Positions 1 through 11,879 of a DNA stretch of 64,000 bases are shown piece by piece (position 1 is the first letter of the stretch; each line of letters begins with the position of its first letter). The notes beneath the pieces were generated by a model. That model was not told where the DNA came from. It searched no databases and saw only the letters and a program-made list of their open reading frames with translations. The DNA comes from Coptis chinensis. Its lineage: Eukaryota > Streptophyta > Magnoliopsida > Ranunculales > Ranunculaceae. Location: the NCBI GenBank assembly GCA_015680905.1, contig CM027381.1, positions 71,599,501 to 71,663,500 of the forward strand, written 5' to 3'. Made by a program: the position numbers and the translations under genes.

Positions 1-132
1 TTGTTTTTATGAGTTGGGCATGTTAAGATAGGTTGTAGTTGATATTTAGATTTTGTCCGGAGTTGAATTGTGTTCAAATACAAGTTATCCGTGTAGTGGG
101 AGAATCGATTGGTATTGATATAATCCCCAACA
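1..132 (+). repeat. 3' end of the 5' LTR of the copia element
   Basis: This stretch ends in CCCCAACA directly before the primer binding site and matches 4841-4972 with 7 mismatches. The rest of the LTR, about 500 bases judging from the other copy, lies left of the window. Confidence 0.92.
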
Positions 133-134
133 AG

Positions 135-146
135 TGGTATCGAGCC
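135..146 (+). other. Primer binding site (tRNA-Met type)
   Basis: TGGTATCGAGCC lies two bases after the LTR end. It resembles the usual plant copia primer site TGGTATCAGAGC, which pairs with the 3' end of initiator tRNA-Met. The missing base fits the general decay of the element. Confidence 0.8.
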
Positions 147-3100
147 TTGGTTAGAATAGCCTAGGGGTGTTATCCGAATCTTGGTCGGGCGGTGTTTGTG
201 AAATTCCCGAGAGAAGATTTGAGGTTAAATAACTTGTAGAGATGGACCATTCCGTGAACACTGCATTGATGAGTCCTAATAGGAAGAACTACACCATCCG
301 GAAAGCCAAGATGGAAGACTTGCTATACTGCAGGACTTGGCACTTCCCATTGAGAATGAGGGAGTAAAACCGTAGAAAAAGGCCCGAGGGCCGAGTGGAA
401 AAAGCTTCACGACGTAAAGCGATTGGATACATTCGACGGTGGATTGGCGACGATTGTCTTTCACCATGTGGCCCCGAGACTACGACGCCCGATCTTCACA
501 TGGAAGAAACTTCGAAGACCTTTATGAGAGGGAAGTCGGGTGGAAACAAAAGTGCTAGTCGTTAAGAAGTTTGCGAACCACGGTACCAAAAGGTTCTTCA
601 ATGTCCGAAAGCATCTTAATGAAGTACGAGAATATCATCAATCGATGCATTTGATGAAGATCAATTTGGGAGACGAAGTTGAGGCTTTGTTTCTATTAGG
701 CTCTACCCGAAAGTTGGGAGACATTAGCGGTTTCTCTACATGGAGTAGCCAAGGATGGAATTGTTACCATGGAGATGGCTACCACGCCTTTGTTGAATGA
801 GGAGACTAAAGGAGTGCAAGAAGCAGCTCTTCTCACTCGGAGATCCTTTTACGAGAAACGGGGGAGAGGTCAAAACGAAAACCATCTCGCTCTAGAGGTG
901 ATGACGAAGTAAATCTAGGGGTGAAGCTAGAACTCCTAAGGCGAGAGGCAATGTTACTATTGTGCCAAAAGGCCACTTCGGATATGAGTCGCGAAACAAG
1001 AAGAGGGATGAGAAGAATAACCGTGGTACATGAAGACATTGTGCGGAGGAACGGAAACACAGAGATACTACCCGCACTAGTCGACGACCTAGTGGGAATC
1101 AGGTCGATTGTGGTGTGTGCTATCTTAGTACCTCATGTCGATACGAGTGGGTGATAGATACTGAGGAGCATCCTATCACGTCACAATCGCGACAGGATTC
1201 TTCACTACCTACAACCGTGGTGAATATGGTGAAGTGAGGATGGGTAACGATGGCGCCCTCGAAGATTATAGGCATTGGAGATGTTCATATAGAAACCAAT
1301 GTCGGCTACACCTTGACACTCAAGGATGTAAGACATGTCCCCGACATACGGTTAAAGCCTAATTTCGTGGGAAATTAGATGACGATGGCTTTGTAAACTC
1401 GTTTGGTAACGGGGTATGGAAACCGAAAGCGAGGTTCCATTGAAGCGACGGCCGAAGGAAAGAAAACTTGCTCTCTTTACAAAACACGCTAGTTTGTGTA
1501 AAGCGAAGCGAATCTGTGAAGAAAGAAGCTTCATCCCGAACCGGTGGCACAAGAGACCGTATCACATAAACATAAAAGGGATGGAAGTTCTTGCTAAGCA
1601 AAAGGTCATGCCGGACATTAAAGGTACACATTTAAATACATGTACTCATCGTTTGGTAGGAAAGCAACACGGGTGTCTTTCCAAAGATTCCGTCTCACGT
1701 AAAGGACATCGCCCCGAAGCTAGTGCACCGACTTATGTGGTCCTATGAGAGTGAAGTCCCACCAGGAGCTTTGTACTTCTTGACATTCATTGATGATCGT
1801 CAAGAAAGATATGGGCCTATAGTCCGAAGACCAAGGATGAAGTACTTGGCGTGTTTGAAAATTCCACAAAGATGGTGGAAAGAGAGATCGGAAGTTGTTG
1901 AAATGTATTAGCCGGATAATGGGGGTGAAAGTACATTGGGCCATTTGAAAGAGTATTGCCGAGTCATGGGATTAAGTCATGAAGCGCACCGTTCCCAAGA
2001 CACCGCAAATGTAATGGAATAGCGAGAGAATGAACCGTACCATTGTAGAGAGGATGAGATGCATGCTATCTCACTCTAAGCTACCTAGAAGCTCTTGGGT
2101 AGAAACAATGCGCGTCTGGCCGCATATGATCAACTGTCATTTCGCAAAGCCTCTAAATAGTGATTATCCGAGAGAGTATGGTCGCAGAGATGTTGATTAT
2201 GGATACTTGAGGGGTATTTGGGTGTAGGGCATTTGTGCATATTCACGGATGAGAGATCCAAGCTTGATGACAAAGCCAAGCAATGCATTTTCCGGGTTAT
2301 GGAGATGAAAAGTTTGGTTACAAACTCTATGATCCGATTAACAAGAAGGTAATCCGAAGTCGAGATGTTGTGTTCTTAGAAGACCAAACCATAGCGGACT
2401 TTGAGGAGGTGAGAAGTTCTGAGCTTTCACCAATGATCTTGTTGATTCGAAACGAGAAGTTCCCACCGTGGAACGTCACGTAGAAGGCATTGAGAATCAG
2501 AATCATGAGTTTGAAGCTCATGATGAGAATCCTATTGCTTTCATGATGGGATAGAACCTATTGGTATAGAAGATCACGGATGAGATGCATGAACCACCAC
2601 CGAGAAAGCGAGCGTATGCATCCTCCCCGGCACCGCCAGATGGGGCAAGGAGGTCCGACAGAGAGAGACTAGCTTCAACGGTATCCACCACATATGTACG
2701 CGCTACTATCGGATGGTGGAGAACCTATGTACTATCAAGAGGCACTTGAAGGTACGGACAAAGAAAAGTGGTTGAAGGCCATGCATGACGAGATGGATTC
2801 TTTGCATAAGAATCACACTTATGAAGTTAGTTGAAAACCCACAGGAGAAAAAGTTCTCAAGAATAAGTGGATATACAAAGTCAAGCATGAGGAGAACAAT
2901 CCTCACCCAAGGCACAAAGCTCACCTTGTTGTGAAGGGGATTCTGGTCAAAGGAAAGGAATTGACTTTGATGAGATTTTCTCTCTGTAGTGAAGATGACT
3001 TCTATCCGGGTGGTATTGGGTATGACCGCAAGTATGAACCTAGAGGTTGAAAGCAACTAAATGTTAAGACGACTTTTCTTCATGGAGACCTTGAAGAAGA

Positions 3101-4329
3101 TGTCTATGGACCAGACCCAAAAGGGGTTTGAGGTCAAAGGCAAGGAGCACCTAGTATGCAAGTGATAAAGAGCTTGTATGGGTTGAAAGCAAGCACCGAG
3201 ACGATTGGTACATAAAGTTTGATTCCTTTATGGCGAAGCAAGGATACAAGAAGTCCGCTTCCGATCATTGTGTGTTTGTTCGAGAGATTTCGGATAGGGG
3301 ATTTCATTGTCTTTATTGCTGTATGTGGATGATATGTTGATAGTTGGCCCAAACATCAACAAGATATCCAAATTTGAAGAAAGACTTGAGTAAGTCCTTT
3401 GAGATGAAGGATTTGGGTCAAAAAAAGCGGATACTTGGGATCACGGATCACTCGTGATAAAAGAGTGGGAAGTTGTGGCTTTCTCGAAAGCTACATTGAA
3501 AGGTGTTGAAGAGATTCAACATGGATCAAGCGAAACCGATCGGTTAATCCGCTTGGTGGCCGCATGACCAAAAGAGATGTGTCCTAAGGGTGAGCATGGC
3601 GAGTCGGATGGAAAAGATTCCTTATGCATCCGCGATGGCAGGTTGATGTATGCCATGGTGTGTACTAGGCCGGATATTGCTTTTCGCCGTTGGGGTTGTA
3701 AGCGATTTACATCAAACCGGGTAAAGAACATTAGGAAGGTGTTAAGTGGATATTGAGATATCTCAAAGGCACTTCCAAATCATGTTTGTGCTTTGGTGGA
3801 AGTAAGCCCTTACTTGAAGGCTACACCGATCACGCGAACATGGCGGTGATGTTGACTTCGATGAAGTCCACCTCCGGTTATCCGGTTACTTTTGCGGGGG
3901 AGCGGTTTCTTGGCAATCTAAGTTGCAAAAGTGTGTTGCCTCTCCACTTCTGAAGCGTAGTATATTGCGACCGAGTGTTGCAAAGAGTTGCTATGGATGA
4001 AGAGGTTCTTCGACGAACTAGGGCTAAAAGCGTAAAACAACGGTTTGTAGTTATGTGGCGGTCGGGCGCCATCCACTTGAAAGCAAGAATCCGAAGTTTT
4101 CATTCTAGATCCAAGCACATACACGTGCGTTATCATTGGATTAGAGAAGTACTTTCGAAGACAAGCATTTGTGTATCGAGAAGATCCATACCGACAAGAA
4201 ACCGGGTTGGGATATGATGACCAAAGTCTTCTGCCGAAAGGTAAGTTTGATGTTTGTTGTGCTATTGCGGAATGGCGGCCACACCTCCTGATTGATTTGG
4301 CAATTGCATGGAGGTATCCCCCACATTTG
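147..4329 (+). pseudogene. copia gag-pol polyprotein remnant
   Basis: The single polyprotein of a copia element can be followed in pieces across all three frames. Near 1760-1800 the stretch GALYFLTFIDDR is the start of the integrase core. Near 2300-2400 come the typical pre-RT words YKLYDPINKKV and RSRDVVFLE. From about 2740 to 3420 lies reverse transcriptase, with EALEG, KWIYKVKHE, LYGLK and the catalytic YVDDM at 3322-3336. RNase H-like pieces follow to about 4150. The gag region (about 240-1150) is weakly recognisable. Many frameshifts and stops make it non-functional. Confidence 0.85.
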
Positions 4330-4340
4330 TTGGGGGAGAT
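4330..4340 (+). other. Polypurine tract of the copia element
   Basis: The G/A-rich run TTGGGGGAGAT lies directly before the 3' LTR start TGTCGAG. This is the standard place and composition of the plus-strand primer of LTR retrotransposons. Confidence 0.75.
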
Positions 4341-4972
4341 TGTCGAGTTATCCCTCACATGGAGAAAAAACAGAGTCGAAGAGAAATCCGAGACCGGCGT
4401 TGGAAATGTCGAGGCCGCGCCAGCTCGCTATAAGATGAAGCGACTTCGGTGGTTCCGGGTTCGATGGACTAGAGGCGACCAGCTTCGATCTCGATACATT
4501 GGCCTTTCAGGCCAGTCTAATTTTCGGGCTTTGCTACAAGTACCCGCGAAGTTTGGTTTTGGAGATAAAAACCAAAATCAAGGTTTTGGAAAACCTAACC
4601 TAACAAGTCGAAGAAGATTGGAATCCGGACTAAAACAAAGAGAGAACCTTTTACGAGATACAACCCTCGTAAAGAGATAAAGAGTGATCTAGTAAGGGTG
4701 GAGAAAAGAGAGATTGTAATCTTCCTTCCCACTTTATTAAGAATTGGCTCTTGTGGAAGTAGACATCATTGGTAGAACCACCGGTAAATCTTTGTGTTGT
4801 GGTTTTTTTTCTTTTTTTACATTATTATCCGTGTTAATAGTTGTTTTAGCGAGTTGGGCATGTTAGTATAGGTTGTAGTTGATATTTAGATTTTGTCCGG
4901 AGTTGAATTGTGTTCAAATACAAGTTATCCGTGTAATGGGGGAATCGATTGGTATTGATATAATCCCCAACA
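4341..4972 (+). repeat. 3' LTR of the copia element
   Basis: About 632 bases beginning TGTCGAG and ending CCCAACA (TG...CA). Its last 132 bases match the start of the window. Its start is set by the purine tract and the TG rule; the matching start of the 5' LTR is outside the window, so the left border is inferred. Confidence 0.82.
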
Positions 4973-7731
4973 GGTACTGCTGTAGGAATTGGATTGAACA
5001 CAAAGAAGGGGTATGTGTGTGTGTGTGTGTTTTTTTTTTTTTTGCACCCTTAATTTCTGTGTTATGTTATACGTTACAAACGGAATGCGAGTCTGGAAGT
5101 GAAAGGAATCATTTGCTGCTGACAATTTGTTAAGCTTTTCACACAGTATGCTTTTGACCATCAGTGAGAGCTTTGAAATGAGAATCTGTGCAAAGATACT
5201 CGCATGAATCAATACACTCTTGAGTTGTGAGTTGTAGATACTGAAAAAGACCCTATCCACGTGGGGACTAGCCAACCTGCATCCTATTTGGACAAATCTG
5301 GGGTTTGGAGGGCCAAGATTGGGCGTATCTTTCTGAGTCGGTATCCAACCCATAACATGAATTTTGGCATATCTAAATGTGGTCGCCAGAAGAGTAAGAG
5401 TTCTTAGGCAGAAGCTTGTTAAAAAATAGGAATCTGCAATACACTTAAGAGAACTTCATTGGAATAGTGTTGGAACCAAAGAGAATTTGATATTGAGATC
5501 CAGTGCTGCAATATATTTGTCTTGACGTATCAGCAGAACTTTTAATTCAAATAACATGTGAATTTTAATTGTAGCTTTGATGTGAAAATTGCTGATGCCG
5601 TTGCGGAGGAAACTAACTTACCATTTGTTACAGCAGAAAACAAATTTGAAGCCTTGGTGGGTATCTAAACCTCCCTCTCTCTCTGTCAATGGTAGAAACG
5701 TGTTTGTTATATACACCTATAGCTAATTGTCTGATCTATCGCTTTATGACTGTTCTAAGTTTATAATTCAAATGTAATACCAGGCTGCTCATGATGCTTT
5801 TGTTGAAACTAGCGGAGCCTTGAATACAGTTTCTGCTTCTCTTATGAAGATTGGGAATGACATACGTCTACTAGGAAGGTCTGCAATTGTTTTAATATCT
5901 TTGATTTAGCGTGGTTGATTTCTCATCAGAAAGTTCGAGTTATTCACTGTGATTTATATTTTCAGCGGTCCACGTTGTGGACTTGGTGAGCTCATTCTAC
6001 CTGATAACAAGCCTGGAAGCAGTATCATGCCTGTATTTCCCTTTTTCTCCTACCTTCTATATTTCTTATCCATTTTTTCTTAATCTTTCTTTAAATTGTT
6101 TATAGTTAGAATTACAATTGGTTATAATTGGCATTTTTATTTTTCCTGGATTAATACTACGATCCTGAAATCAAGATCTATATTGTTTCAGGGAAAGGTT
6201 AACCCTACTCAGTGTGAGGCACTTACAATGGTCTGTGCTCAGGTAATTGTACTCTTATACCTCGTTCATGTTAGCTTAATTGATGGGTAAATCATTAAAT
6301 GCAGCTTTAAACATTTTTTTATACAGTATAATTTTTCTTTTATTCTTTTAAAATAATTTTGTGTTTTATGGAGAATACTAGGGGCAGATTATATGGACTA
6401 TTGATAAGTGCTTTATGCTACCTTCAATATGACTTCATGAAACTATATAATGAATTTTTATCTGACCCTTTTCTTCTCCTTTGTTTTCCAGTTATATTCT
6501 TCCCCTTTCACCGAAGTTGGCTTTAACTTGTTATTTTAAATTAATAGGAAAATTTTAATATCCCTTCCAATTTTTCGTCCTTCTTTTTCAAAATCAGCAA
6601 GAAAGTTCCACACTAGCTATAAATCTGCAACCATAAGATCTTCCGAGCTCTGGGAACACCAGGACAGTGTTGCTCAAATCCCCTCCATCCCCTCAGTTAT
6701 ACCTCAACTAATAGTCTTAACTAAAACTCTAAAAGTTATGTAACATTGACACTTCACATTTGCAAAAAAAATTGTGTCGGATACACCGAGACTCATGTTT
6801 GATGCAGACATGATGATGCATATGATTTTAGGTTCAACTTATTTCCATTCTAAGAGACGAAGATGAAGAAGAAAGAAGAAGTGAGAAACAAGAAGATATA
6901 GTGACATTTGGAAATTGGAAGAGAGAAGAAGAGGTTAATTAGAGAAATAGAATTCTCTCCGTCAAAATTATGGTTACCAGTGGACTTGAGTGTTTTTCTT
7001 GGTTAAAATAGGTTAACTGGTCCTTAGAAGTGAGAACTAAATATATCACATGCTGACATTGATTAATTGACCCAGCCGTGTCCCCTAACCAAGTGCTTTC
7101 AAGATGTGTATCGGCACTTTGTACCCCAAGTCAGACAGATACAGGCGACTGTCATGTTCCGTGTCAGCGTCTCTTTCGCTAAAATAAATCTCAGGAAGAA
7201 TTTTGAAAGATATGTCTGCCCATGGAATATGCTATTTCATATTTAAATCATGTCTTCGGGTTAAACCACCAAGTTCTAGTAGTAATAGAGATCTTTGCCT
7301 GAAATATTAAGATTGTTAGAGTGGTTGATGCTACGACAATGTCGTATCTGGTCCTTGTTGTGTCTCAATAGTGATTTTGCGCATGGGATCTCGTGAATCG
7401 TGATTATGTCATTATGGAGCTCATATTGCAGTGCACCTATGATCCATATAATACATATACTGAACGGGTGTGCTCCACGCCACAGGTAGGGGTGGATATA
7501 CTTCATAACCATGCACCTGCAATGGTATTTGAATGTGAAAGTTGTTGTGATGTGAATTAAAGGCGGATGCAACTTCAATCAACACACCATTGATAAACTA
7601 AGGCTAATTCTAATCCTAATTTGATGGAAAAGGGGGATTTTAGTAAACCCTAAAATCAACACATTTTTAATCAGAAAATTACTACTAAATTCTCAATAAT
7701 TCAACCCACTAATTTGTGAGACCAAAGGCGA

Positions 7732-8057
7732 TGTAGAACATTAGTCAAGTCTGTCAGTGTCATAGGTGTGCGCCTATGTTCCCTCTACATTTCATGGGCG
7801 TGAGCCCCTTAGTTGAGTCCAAGCCCATGGTTCGAGTCCATTAGTTAGTTGGACACATGTCATGTTTTTATTTGTTTATGCTTTCTAGGTTTACTTTAAA
7901 TAACATGCTTATAGTTAGGGTTTCGGTAGTTGTGTTTATGTGTGTGATTTGTCATTGAGAGATTCAATAAAAAAGTGATTTTTAGGTCGTCTTTTAATTG
8001 TGTTTCAATTAAAGTGTAGATTCAATTAAATTGAAGCTTCCGTCAGTAAGATCTACA
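7732..8057 (+). repeat. 5' LTR of the small LTR element
   Basis: 326 bp, bounded by the inverted 6-mers TGTAGA and TCTACA and nearly identical to 8883-9208. It contains GGTTCGAGTCC (7829-7839), a match to the tRNA-type B box of RNA polymerase III promoters. Confidence 0.88.
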
Positions 8058-8882
8058 TTATTTGGTATTGGAGCATATTAATTCCAGGGGTTACTATTTG
8101 CGATACTGTTCACCGAAAACACTGTTCATCGGGTGCTATTTATGAGTTACTGTTCACTCTGTTACTGTTCATCACGAATCCAATTTTATTTTTGTAGATC
8201 AAGATATGTCTACAACGTCAAAGATGAAGAATTTATAGAGAACTCATGGATTCATATTAACCCCTAGAGTTCGGGTTGCTTTATTAGAAGAGTTGAAAGA
8301 AACGTTAATGCAAAACAGGTTTGATCGATTAGAAGAAGCGACTAGTCGATTGAGGGAGGCTATGGTGGAGCTTTTGCAGCCCAAACCCCCCATCGTTGGT
8401 GGCTTCTATAGCCCAATTTAAAACACCGGTTGTTATCGATGACAACAAAGAGAAGGAAGGAACTTTTGAAGCCGTTGTGTTGTGTCTTGCGCGTGATTAC
8501 AAACAGGTCCAAGGAAGCCCACACACAAATTCTTTTGGGACGGCTTTTAGTGAACATCAATTAGTTACTGGAATGCCAATGCGACATTCTGGATTTGGGC
8601 CTCCTATATCGCATGGGTCAGTACTTTTCGACAGTGGTTATGTGGATCCTTTTCTGCCCAACATTAAGACATTTTCTCTAAGGCAAAGCAGAGAAATACA
8701 GTGCACATTTGTGACATCGTGGTGCATTATTCCCTTTGTGAGTAGATACAAAGCCAAAACTCGTGGTCGAATTCCTCCGAACCCCAAGAGGGTGATGTAT
8801 ACAAGAATGAAGAGCTTTTGCATATTGGTGGGTTTCATGTCAACAAGCTTCTGGACAAGCTTCTTCAACATGGGGAAAGTGA

Positions 8883-9208
8883 TGTAGAACATTAGTCGAG
8901 TCTGTCAGTGTCATAGGTGTGCGCCTATGTTCCTTTTACATTTCATGGGCGTGAGCCCCTTAGTTGAGTCCAAGCCCATGGTTCGAGTCCATTAGTTAGT
9001 TGGACACATGTCATGTTCTTATTGGTTTATGCTTTTTAGGTTTACTTTAAATAATAGGCTTGTAGTTAGGGTTTCGGTAGTTGTGTTTATGTGTGTGATT
9101 TGTCATTGAGAGATTCAATAAAAGAGTGATTTTTAGGTCGTCTTTTAATTGTATTTCAATTAAAGTGTAGATTCAATTAAACTGAAGCTTCCGCCAGTAA
9201 GATCTACA
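8883..9208 (+). repeat. 3' LTR of the small LTR element
   Basis: Same length and ends as the 5' copy, with only scattered substitutions. The B-box-like word recurs at 8980-8990. Confidence 0.88.
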
Positions 9209-11879
9209 TTAAAAGGTTTTATTTATACAATCTCCAAGGAATCCAAAATAAAAACCAAGTACTAAAATAGATAAATCCTACTAGAATACCAATTACTAAA
9301 TAAACTAAGTTACTAAATACTTAAAACTACCAATTCCATCATGTTCTGTTATAGAAATCATCACTTTCGATTCAGCTATTCAAGCATGTCTGGATTTTCC
9401 CCTCTCTTCGTCTACCTTTCTGATTGCTTGTCCAAGATTGGTCTCATCCATGTGCAGTAGTGCTGCCTTGCAGCTAGATTTGTATAATCTGTTTGGAAAC
9501 CTATTCTCATGGGGATGTATTTAGCTATTTTTTGTACTTGTCAACAGAAAGACCCTTTTATAAAATACAGCTATAAATTGTGTCTAGGAGAATTGATTAC
9601 GTCACTCCAACTTGGCAACTCCAAAGTGGGATGCCGTTTAATTGATATTTTTTTCATGTTTCTGTAAAGATGATTTTCATACACTTTTTGTTTTGTATTA
9701 CTTTTCACGTGGATCTCCTTCATTGTGGATAATTTTTTGAGATAGACTAACTGTTTATCACCTTGCAGGTTATGGGAAACCATGTTGCAATTACAGTGGG
9801 TGGATCTAATGGTCATTTTGAACTCAATGTATACAAACCGCTGATTTCCAGTGCTCTTCTACGTGTAAGTTTTGTTGTTGAAGTACTGTATATGTTATCA
9901 TTATTATTCAAATAGGTGGAACATTTAATGAATAATGAGACGTTGCATGCATAATGAACCCTTTAACATCCTTTTTGTACTGTAAAGTGTAAACAAGAGT
10001 TCTATATTTCTTTTTATGGCCTCACTTGGGCTGTTTCTTCTCCCAGGAGGAATAAGAAGTCCTATTGCATTGAATATAGTATTGGGAATTTTTTTTTTTC
10101 CGGTTAATCTTTGCTTGTTTTTCTTAAACCTGACATCTTTGGATGACTTCATTGACAGTCACTGAGGTTGCTAGGGGATGCATCTGCATCCTTTGAAAAG
10201 AACTGTGTAAGGGGGATTGAAGCGAACAGGGAAAGGATCTCAAAGTTACTGCATGAAGTTTAATTTTTTTTTTTTTTTTTTTTTTTATTGGCAAGCCTGT
10301 TTTAAATGAAATCAGTAACTCTTTGATGCTGGCGGTCGATCCCCAAACCTCTAGTATTATCACCCAAAGGTTTTACCGACTTTGCTAGTCGGCACCTGCA
10401 AGTAAGTTTAATTTCATTAGAAGTAGAATTTCTTATTGTACTATTTGAATGTTGGAGTAACTTACCAGATTTACATATTTATTTACTTATTCTTTATGGC
10501 TTTGCAGTCATTGATGCTTGTTATGTCTCTCAATCCTGTAAGTTTCCATTCAGTAATTGGTACTTAATTTGGTTTGTTATAGGATTCTTTTATTTCTGGG
10601 ATGTTATCGATACTCTTTTCTTATCCCCTTATCCCCCTCTGTCCACTCTTCTAGAAAAATGGTTATGATAATGCAGCAGCAGTTGCCAAGAAAGCTCACA
10701 AGGAGGGAACTACTCTAAAGGTGATCATTCTCATCACTCTGGAATGTCTAGGAAATGATTAATGGTTTGACGTAAGACAAAGTTTGGTTTATCGATAAAC
10801 ATAATAGAATGAAACCAGTTTTTATGAAATATAACCCACCCGTGAATCTATCCTAGACTAATATATTTGATGATCATAAGTAATATAGTGAATGTTTGCA
10901 CAAGATGGTTCCGGAAAACCTTGGGTTCATACATTCTCCTGGGAAGGTGTTGGGAGTGTGTGTGTTGGGGGGTTGTTTTTAAAAGTTAACAGTAATAACC
11001 AATATACCAATAAATATATATGCTCGATCCCCCGTAATGGTAATAGTAAAAATTATATTTAGGCTATTGAATATGAGAAGAAGAACAAAGTCTGGAAAAA
11101 TAGAGAGAAAAGATTTTACGGCCTTAATTAGTTCCAGCCTTCTTGGGTCACATAATAGAAAGATCCTAAAAAAGAAGGGGGATGCGGCCCCAGCCCTTAA
11201 ATTCCCTCGAGAGATGTCCCTTCCAACTCTAACAGTAATAGTAGTTCCACATTGAATTTTTAGTATTGATTGATGGGAATGGACTTTGATCTGTCGAGTG
11301 AACATAATAGAACCTAAGCAGAGGGAGAAGGATAAAAGTAATTAATGATAATTGTTTGAGGTTGTCAAGATGGATATGTCACCTGCAGTTGGACTGCGTG
11401 GGTGGGGCTGTAGAAGTCCTAGAAGGGTGATTATCATCTTCTTGTAACCTACTACATCTTGTTTACTAGCTTAGTTCCTGCTCCTTTATACATAGTGTAC
11501 ATGGGAATATATTATTAAAGATTTTCTCTGCTGTTATTTCTCATATTCCTAGAGTTTAGATTTTAGTCAATCACATCACTAAATTTTGCTGGTATTATAT
11601 TAACAGTCATATTACTAAATTTTGAAGTATGTTAAGTTGTGGAGTTTGAATAATGATAAAATTGCAGATGCAAAAACTTAAGGAGTATGAAATCGTTATT
11701 TGGAGAGTCGTCAAAACTAAAGTTGGTTAAACTTGCTTACCATTTACTAAATGTCTTTGGTTTCTTGACCTCATAAAAATTTTAATTTACAGGACGCCGC
11801 ATTAAAATTCAAAGTGCTTACTTCTGATGAGTTTGACTAGCTCGTGGTTCCTGAGAAGATGATTGGTCCGTCCGACTAA

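Larger units (their letters stand above)
1..4972 (+). mobile_element. Ty1/copia LTR retrotransposon, decayed, 5' end cut by window edge
   Basis: Bases 1-132 repeat almost exactly at 4841-4972, where they form the end of the 3' LTR; this marks the element as an LTR retrotransposon. A tRNA-Met type primer binding site follows the 5' LTR and a purine tract precedes the 3' LTR. The order integrase, reverse transcriptase, RNase H in the remnants is that of Ty1/copia. Coding frames are broken many times, so it cannot move by itself. The visible LTR ends differ at 7 of 132 positions. It is inserted in an exon of the fumarase gene to its right, and GGTAC (4973-4977) is the expected 5-bp target duplication, whose partner lies outside the window. 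Confidence 0.93.
7732..9208 (+). mobile_element. Small internally deleted LTR retrotransposon
   Basis: Two 326-bp direct repeats (7732-8057 and 8883-9208) start TGTAGA and end TCTACA. A primer-site match to tRNA-Met (TGGTATTGGAGC, 8063-8074) follows the first, and a purine tract (GGGGAAAG) precedes the second. The 825-bp interior holds a gag-like start (about 8206-8390) and a tail resembling the end of an LTR-element polyprotein (about 8750-8880), with the middle missing. It is therefore a deletion derivative that needs a partner element. No clear target duplication is visible (left flank GGCGA, right flank TTAAA). Confidence 0.87.
6243..9768 (+). other. Expanded fumarase intron (3.5 kb)
   Basis: The intron runs from donor GTAATT at 6243 to acceptor GCAG ending at 9768. 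Family introns in this gene are usually short, and the others here are about 70 to 1070 bases. Much of the extra length comes from the LTR element at 7732-9208. The stretches 6300-7730 and 9210-9760 are AT-rich with no recognisable coding content. Confidence 0.8.
4973..11879 (+). pseudogene. FUM1: Fumarate hydratase class II, 3' part, split by a retrotransposon and with an early stop
   Basis: Fumarase interconverts fumarate and malate in the mitochondrial TCA cycle; plants also have a cytosolic form. Exons read in phase: 4973-5010, 5575-5656, 5784-5878, 5966-6032, 6192-6242, 9769-9864, 10159-10257, 10508-10537, 10655-10720, 11793-11840. They encode family landmarks such as [15 protein letters not shown], the mobile active-site loop GSSIMPGKVNP (split over 5966-6032 and 6192-6242) and the conserved [10 protein letters not shown]. 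The N-terminal half is not in the window: the copia LTR ends exactly before codon GGT at 4973. The last exon stops at TAG (11838-11840), although twelve typical C-terminal codons ending GPSD and a TAA (11877-11879) follow in frame. All other exons are open. As it stands, the copy should give no full-length enzyme unless a transcript bypasses the insertion. Confidence 0.9.

Noticed and set aside
1416-1748. 110-codon plus-strand open frame
   Set aside because: It lies in the decayed copia element and its residues do not match gag or integrase in that frame; a chance frame.
8396-8887. 163-codon frame as an independent gene
   Set aside because: It lies wholly between the LTRs of the small element and mixes frames of a deleted polyprotein.
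7727-9213. Target duplication of the small LTR element
   Set aside because: Left flank GGCGA and right flank TTAAA do not match, so no duplication is claimed.
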